Shown here: positions 6,829 through 9,861 of the stretch, piece by piece
How positions within the stretch are numbered: position 1 is the first letter of the stretch
Layout of the letters: every line of letters starts with the position of its first letter
Source: Bacillota bacterium
GTDB taxonomy: Bacteria; Bacillota; Clostridia; Lachnospirales; Lachnospiraceae
Direction of reading: 5' to 3'
NCBI GenBank assembly: GCA_023458855.1
Contig: JAEWWQ010000431.1
Location: forward strand, 1-9,861
Length of the DNA stretch: 9,861 bases
The notes under the pieces: generated by a model
Database searches by the model: none
Told to the model about the DNA's origin: nothing
The model's input: only the letters and a program-made list of their open reading frames with translations
Program-made: the position numbers and the translations under genes

Positions 6829-8820
6829 ATGAAATCAAAAAAGAAACAAAAGACTAGTTCTATCAAGACAAAGCTGTCAGGAATTATTATACCAGTTGTA
6901 ATAATTATGGTTATTATTCTGATCAGCTTATCCTATTCAATTTCCAAAAAAATTATTAAAAAGGATTCCGAAAATTTATTAAGTTCATCCATTCAGAACC
7001 AAAGTACACAGATTAAATCATGGCTGGATGAAAATCTATCTGCGTTCCAAATCGTAAAAGCAACTATTGAAGGGGTACATCCATCTGACCAGGATCTTCA
7101 GACTATGCTGGATCAGTACTATGGATTCAATGCAAACTACCCGGAAGGAATTTATGTTGGCACAGAAGACGGAAAATTATTTCAGGCCGCAGATGCTGCC
7201 AAAGATGCAACCGATATTTTGAATTCACAATGGTATGAACAGGGACTGACAAGAGTAAATATGGGCTTTGGTACGGCATATACAGATGGAAATGGAAAAA
7301 GTATCGTAAGTGCATCCGGAATTTTAAATGATCAATCAGGAAAGGTAAAAGTGATTTCAGCAGATTTACCACTGGATCATATCAGTATTATCGTTAATTC
7401 GTTTATTGAAATGGATAATGCGCAGGCATTTTTAGTTGACAGTACAGATGGCACAATTCTGGCAAATAGGGATTCATCATTGATTTCAACAAAATTAGAT
7501 ACGTCCAATGCAGATAAATTCTTATCTGCCGTTGCCGAAAAATTAGAAAACAGAGCGTATGATATGGTTGAATTAGACAATAATCTTACTGCTTTTGAAA
7601 AAGTAGCAGGTACAGACTGGATACTGATTTCTTATGTACCCACTGCAACTATATATAAAGACTTGAATGAATTAAGAACCATTATGGTATTAATAGCTGT
7701 GATTTCTATATTGCTTTTAGTGGTTCTGATTGAAAGAGTAGTACATCTGGTAATTAAACCGGTTAAGGTATTGACTTCAACAATTACATCTATGTCTGAA
7801 GGTGATTTTACAATTGAAGTTAACACAAAAGGCAAAGATGAGATTGCAGTTATGGGACAGAGCGTAAAGACATTTACGGCTTCTATGAGAGCGATGATAG
7901 CAGATATTAATGCAATATCAAAAACGCTTGCCGAGCAGGCAGAAAGCAGTAGTAACACTTCAAATGAGATGTATGATGCATCAAGAGTGCAGGCAGATTC
8001 CATGCGTGAACTGAATGAAACAGTAGATCAACTGTCTGTATCTGTTAATGAGATTGCAAATAGTGCTACAACATTAGCAATGGTTGTTTCAGGTACAAAA
8101 GATGACAGTGTTGTTGTGGATGAAAAAATGCAGGAAACGGTTGCGGTATCTGAAAAAGGCCGGGACGATATGCAAAAAGTAGGATTGGCTATGGATAATA
8201 TTAAAGTTTCCATTGGAGAATTGGAAAAGGCAATCAACGAAGTGGGTACGGCATCTGAAGAGATCAAAAATATTATTGGTCTAATAGGTAATATTGCGGA
8301 AGAAACGAATTTGTTGTCACTGAATGCTTCTATTGAAGCTGCCAGAGCCGGTGAAGCAGGAAAAGGATTTGCAGTTGTTGCGACTGAAATTGGAAAATTG
8401 GCACAGACAAGTGCCGATGCCGTTCAGAATATTTCTAATCTGATAGGCGAAGTTAACCTATTAGTAAAAAATGCAGTTGACCAGGCAGGAGAAAGCGCAC
8501 AAAATATTAACGGCAGCAGTGAATTGATTAATACAGCAGTAGAAACATTTAATGCAATTTTTGATAATATCCAGCAAACAAATAGTTTGATTAAGGACAT
8601 GATAGATAAAGTAGGAAAAGTGGATGATGTAGCTACCTCTGTGGTAGCAATCTCAGAAGAGCAGGCAGCCAGTGCAGATGAGATTTTAGCGACAGCTGAA
8701 AATATGGTAAATCAATCCAATAACATTACGAAAAATAGTGAAGATGTTGCGGAAAGTTCAAGAGAACTTGCCAAGACATCAGAAAAATTAGAAAAACAAG
8801 TACAGGCATTTAGAATCTAA
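6829..8820 (+). CDS. Methyl-accepting chemotaxis protein with dCache sensor domain
   Basis: A 663-residue transmembrane chemoreceptor. A basic N-terminus is followed by TM1 (about 18-37), an extracellular double-Cache domain (about 40-275), TM2 (about 285-306), a HAMP linker (about 306-358) and the cytoplasmic coiled-coil signalling domain to the end. The Cache domain shows WYEQGL (135-140), TAYTDGNGKSIVSASGIL (149-166) and the membrane-proximal FLVDSTDGTILANRD (201-215). The signalling hairpin tip is IGNIAEETNLLSLNASIEAA (486-505) followed by RAGEAGKGFAVVATEI, which contacts CheA/CheW. There is no C-terminal CheR-tethering pentapeptide. The stop codon is 22 bases before a sugar-binding lipoprotein gene, suggesting a shared ligand or direct contact between the two proteins. 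The Arg normally two residues before the conserved Trp in amino-acid-sensing dCache domains is Ser133 here, which argues against an amino-acid ligand. No flagellar sigma-factor promoter was found upstream. Confidence 0.95.
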   Translation: MKSKKKQKTSSIKTKLSGIIIPVVIIMVIILISLSYSISKKIIKKDSENLLSSSIQNQSTQIKSWLDENLSAFQIVKATIEGVHPSDQDLQTMLDQYYGFNANYPEGIYVGTEDGKLFQAADAAKDATDILNSQWYEQGLTRVNMGFGTAYTDGNGKSIVSASGILNDQSGKVKVISADLPLDHISIIVNSFIEMDNAQAFLVDSTDGTILANRDSSLISTKLDTSNADKFLSAVAEKLENRAYDMVELDNNLTAFEKVAGTDWILISYVPTATIYKDLNELRTIMVLIAVISILLLVVLIERVVHLVIKPVKVLTSTITSMSEGDFTIEVNTKGKDEIAVMGQSVKTFTASMRAMIADINAISKTLAEQAESSSNTSNEMYDASRVQADSMRELNETVDQLSVSVNEIANSATTLAMVVSGTKDDSVVVDEKMQETVAVSEKGRDDMQKVGLAMDNIKVSIGELEKAINEVGTASEEIKNIIGLIGNIAEETNLLSLNASIEAARAGEAGKGFAVVATEIGKLAQTSADAVQNISNLIGEVNLLVKNAVDQAGESAQNINGSSELINTAVETFNAIFDNIQQTNSLIKDMIDKVGKVDDVATSVVAISEEQAASADEILATAENMVNQSNNITKNSEDVAESSRELAKTSEKLEKQVQAFRI

Positions 8821-8842
8821 TGATAAAAGGAGTATAGATAAA

Positions 8843-9823
8843 ATGAGAAAAAGAATGAGTCTGATAATGATACTCATCATACTGACAATTTCCCTATATG
8901 GATGCGGTGCGGTTGATGGATCAGTATCTTTAAGTACTAATATGAAAATGGTATTATTATTATCCAGTCCTGATACATTCAGAACAAATCTTGCAAATGC
9001 AGCAAAAAGCTATGCGGAAAGTAAAGGCGTGCAATTAGATATCCTTGATTCTGAAAACTCTATTGAAGTGCAGGTCGGTCAGATTGAACAGGCGGTAACG
9101 GATGGATATGATGTTATTTTATGTAATCCGGTTGATACAGATACAGCACTCCAATTAGAGGCAGCCGCAGGAGAATTGCCAATCGTATTTTTCAACAGTT
9201 GTCCGGATGCAAATTATCTGGAAAAAGATAAATACATGTATGTTGGTTCTAATGAAGAGGTAGCGGGAGCATTTCAGGCAGAATATATCTTAGAAAAGTT
9301 TGCATCTAAGGATGAGATTAATATTGCTGTTATAAAAGGGCAGAATCTTCACTCTGCAACAGAAGGCAGAACAGATGCATTAAAGAACGCTTTAAATGAT
9401 TCGGGCAAGAAAATTAATTATGTATTTACAGATAATGCAGACTGGGATACTGATATTGCAAAAGAAATGTTTGACATTTTTCTGAAAACCGGGAAACCGG
9501 TTGACTGTGTGGCTTGTAATAATGATGCCATGGCTCTTGGAATTATTGAATCCTGTAAAGAGAATAAGATTGATATTTCCACACTTCCGATTCTTGGCAT
9601 TGATGCAACAGAACAAGGCTGCCAGGCAATTATAGATGGAGACATGGTATTTACCGTTTATCAGCCGGCAGTCGGTCAGGGAGAGGCAGCAGTAGAAGCG
9701 GGGATTGTATTGGGTTCAGGAAAAACAGCAACTACAATAGAAGGTGCTTCGGAAGATGGTAAGTACGTCTGGGTACCATTTGAAAAGGTAGATTCCTCTA
9801 ATGTGAAAGAGTATATAAAATAA
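8843..9823 (+). CDS. Sugar-binding lipoprotein of an ABC transporter (periplasmic binding protein, RbsB/MglB class)
   Basis: A 326-residue surface lipoprotein. A basic n-region (MRKRM) and hydrophobic stretch end in the lipobox LYGC with Cys21 as the lipidation site; Tyr at position -2 is slightly unusual. The mature part is a type I two-lobe binding protein of the Peripla_BP_4 class that includes ribose-, galactose/glucose- and xylose-binding proteins. Visible family features are GVQLDILDSENS (62-73), the repeated-lobe motif GYDVILCNPVDTD (88-100), EGRTDALKNAL (174-184) with the ligand-contacting Arg176, CNNDAMALG (225-233) with Asn227/Asp228, LGIDAT (251-256) with Asp254, and VYQP (272-275) with Gln274. 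These suggest a monosaccharide ligand, but the exact sugar is not determined. AAAAGGAG (8825-8832) lies 10 bases before the start. The gene lies between the chemoreceptor and what looks like the transporter ATPase, so it probably serves uptake and perhaps chemotaxis signalling. Confidence 0.93.
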   Translation: MRKRMSLIMILIILTISLYGCGAVDGSVSLSTNMKMVLLLSSPDTFRTNLANAAKSYAESKGVQLDILDSENSIEVQVGQIEQAVTDGYDVILCNPVDTDTALQLEAAAGELPIVFFNSCPDANYLEKDKYMYVGSNEEVAGAFQAEYILEKFASKDEINIAVIKGQNLHSATEGRTDALKNALNDSGKKINYVFTDNADWDTDIAKEMFDIFLKTGKPVDCVACNNDAMALGIIESCKENKIDISTLPILGIDATEQGCQAIIDGDMVFTVYQPAVGQGEAAVEAGIVLGSGKTATTIEGASEDGKYVWVPFEKVDSSNVKEYIK

Positions 9824-9844
9824 AGAAAAATAAAGGAGTTTGGA

Positions 9845-9861
9845 ATGGAACTAATTAGCGT
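9845..9861 (+). CDS. Start of a gene, probably sugar ABC transporter ATP-binding protein (cut by window end)
   Basis: ATG at 9845 is preceded by AAAGGAG (9832-9838) at a 6-base spacing and by the sugar-binding protein gene 21 bases upstream. Only MELIS and part of a sixth codon (GT, so Val) are visible. Many RbsA/MglA-type ATPases begin with a similar MxxLISVxNI sequence, and an ATPase is the usual next gene after such a binding protein. The identification is therefore inference from context and six residues. Confidence 0.55.

Noticed and set aside
7632..8003. A 123-codon open frame on the minus strand within the chemoreceptor gene
   Set aside because: It lies wholly antisense to the HAMP and signalling region, which is clearly coding. 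Its Ile/Ser/Thr-rich translation is the usual shadow of an AT-rich coiled-coil gene.
1..9861. Insertion sequences, CRISPR arrays, tRNA or rRNA genes, riboswitches
   Set aside because: No transposase, terminal repeats, regularly spaced repeats or RNA gene signatures were seen. Nearly all the sequence is coding and the gaps are short.

Overview
The window (low GC, every gene preceded by a clear purine-rich Shine-Dalgarno) looks like the chromosome of an anaerobic, motile, endospore-forming Clostridia, most likely Lachnospiraceae. The clues are a spmA-spmB pair with the clostridial form of SpmB, a domain-swapped family 3 glucosidase of the type known from Butyrivibrio and Ruminococcus, a chemotaxis receptor, and a lipoprotein-anchored sugar-binding protein. 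The genus cannot be fixed from this sequence alone.

Layout. Positions 1-701 (+) hold the 3' end of spmA and all of spmB (spore maturation). Positions 712-1545 (-) hold a convergent AraC-family regulator with an N-terminal cupin-like sensor. A 231-bp divergent intergenic region follows, with a good promoter for the regulator, a perfect 14-bp palindrome and no convincing -35 box for the rightward gene. Positions 1777-4542 (+) encode a 921-residue intracellular GH3 glycosidase whose two catalytic domains are in reversed order. It ends in a strong intrinsic terminator (4556-4604). A new promoter with an inverted repeat over its -10 box then drives 4704-6785 (+), a GlgX/isoamylase-type GH13 debranching enzyme. 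After short gaps without terminators come a dCache-type methyl-accepting chemotaxis protein (6829-8820), a sugar-binding lipoprotein (8843-9823), and the first codons of what is probably the sugar ABC transporter ATPase (9845 onward, cut by the window end).

How the genes may work together. The right half reads as a carbohydrate module: a receptor that steers swimming, a surface binding protein, an ABC importer that continues outside the window, and two cytoplasmic enzymes (debranching enzyme and beta-glycosidase). The AraC protein is the obvious candidate to control the GH3 gene. The point most worth following is the tight pairing of a chemoreceptor with a sugar-binding protein in one apparent transcription unit, downstream of a glycogen/maltodextrin debranching enzyme. 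Each part belongs to a known family. No wholly unknown gene, mobile element, CRISPR array or RNA gene was found.
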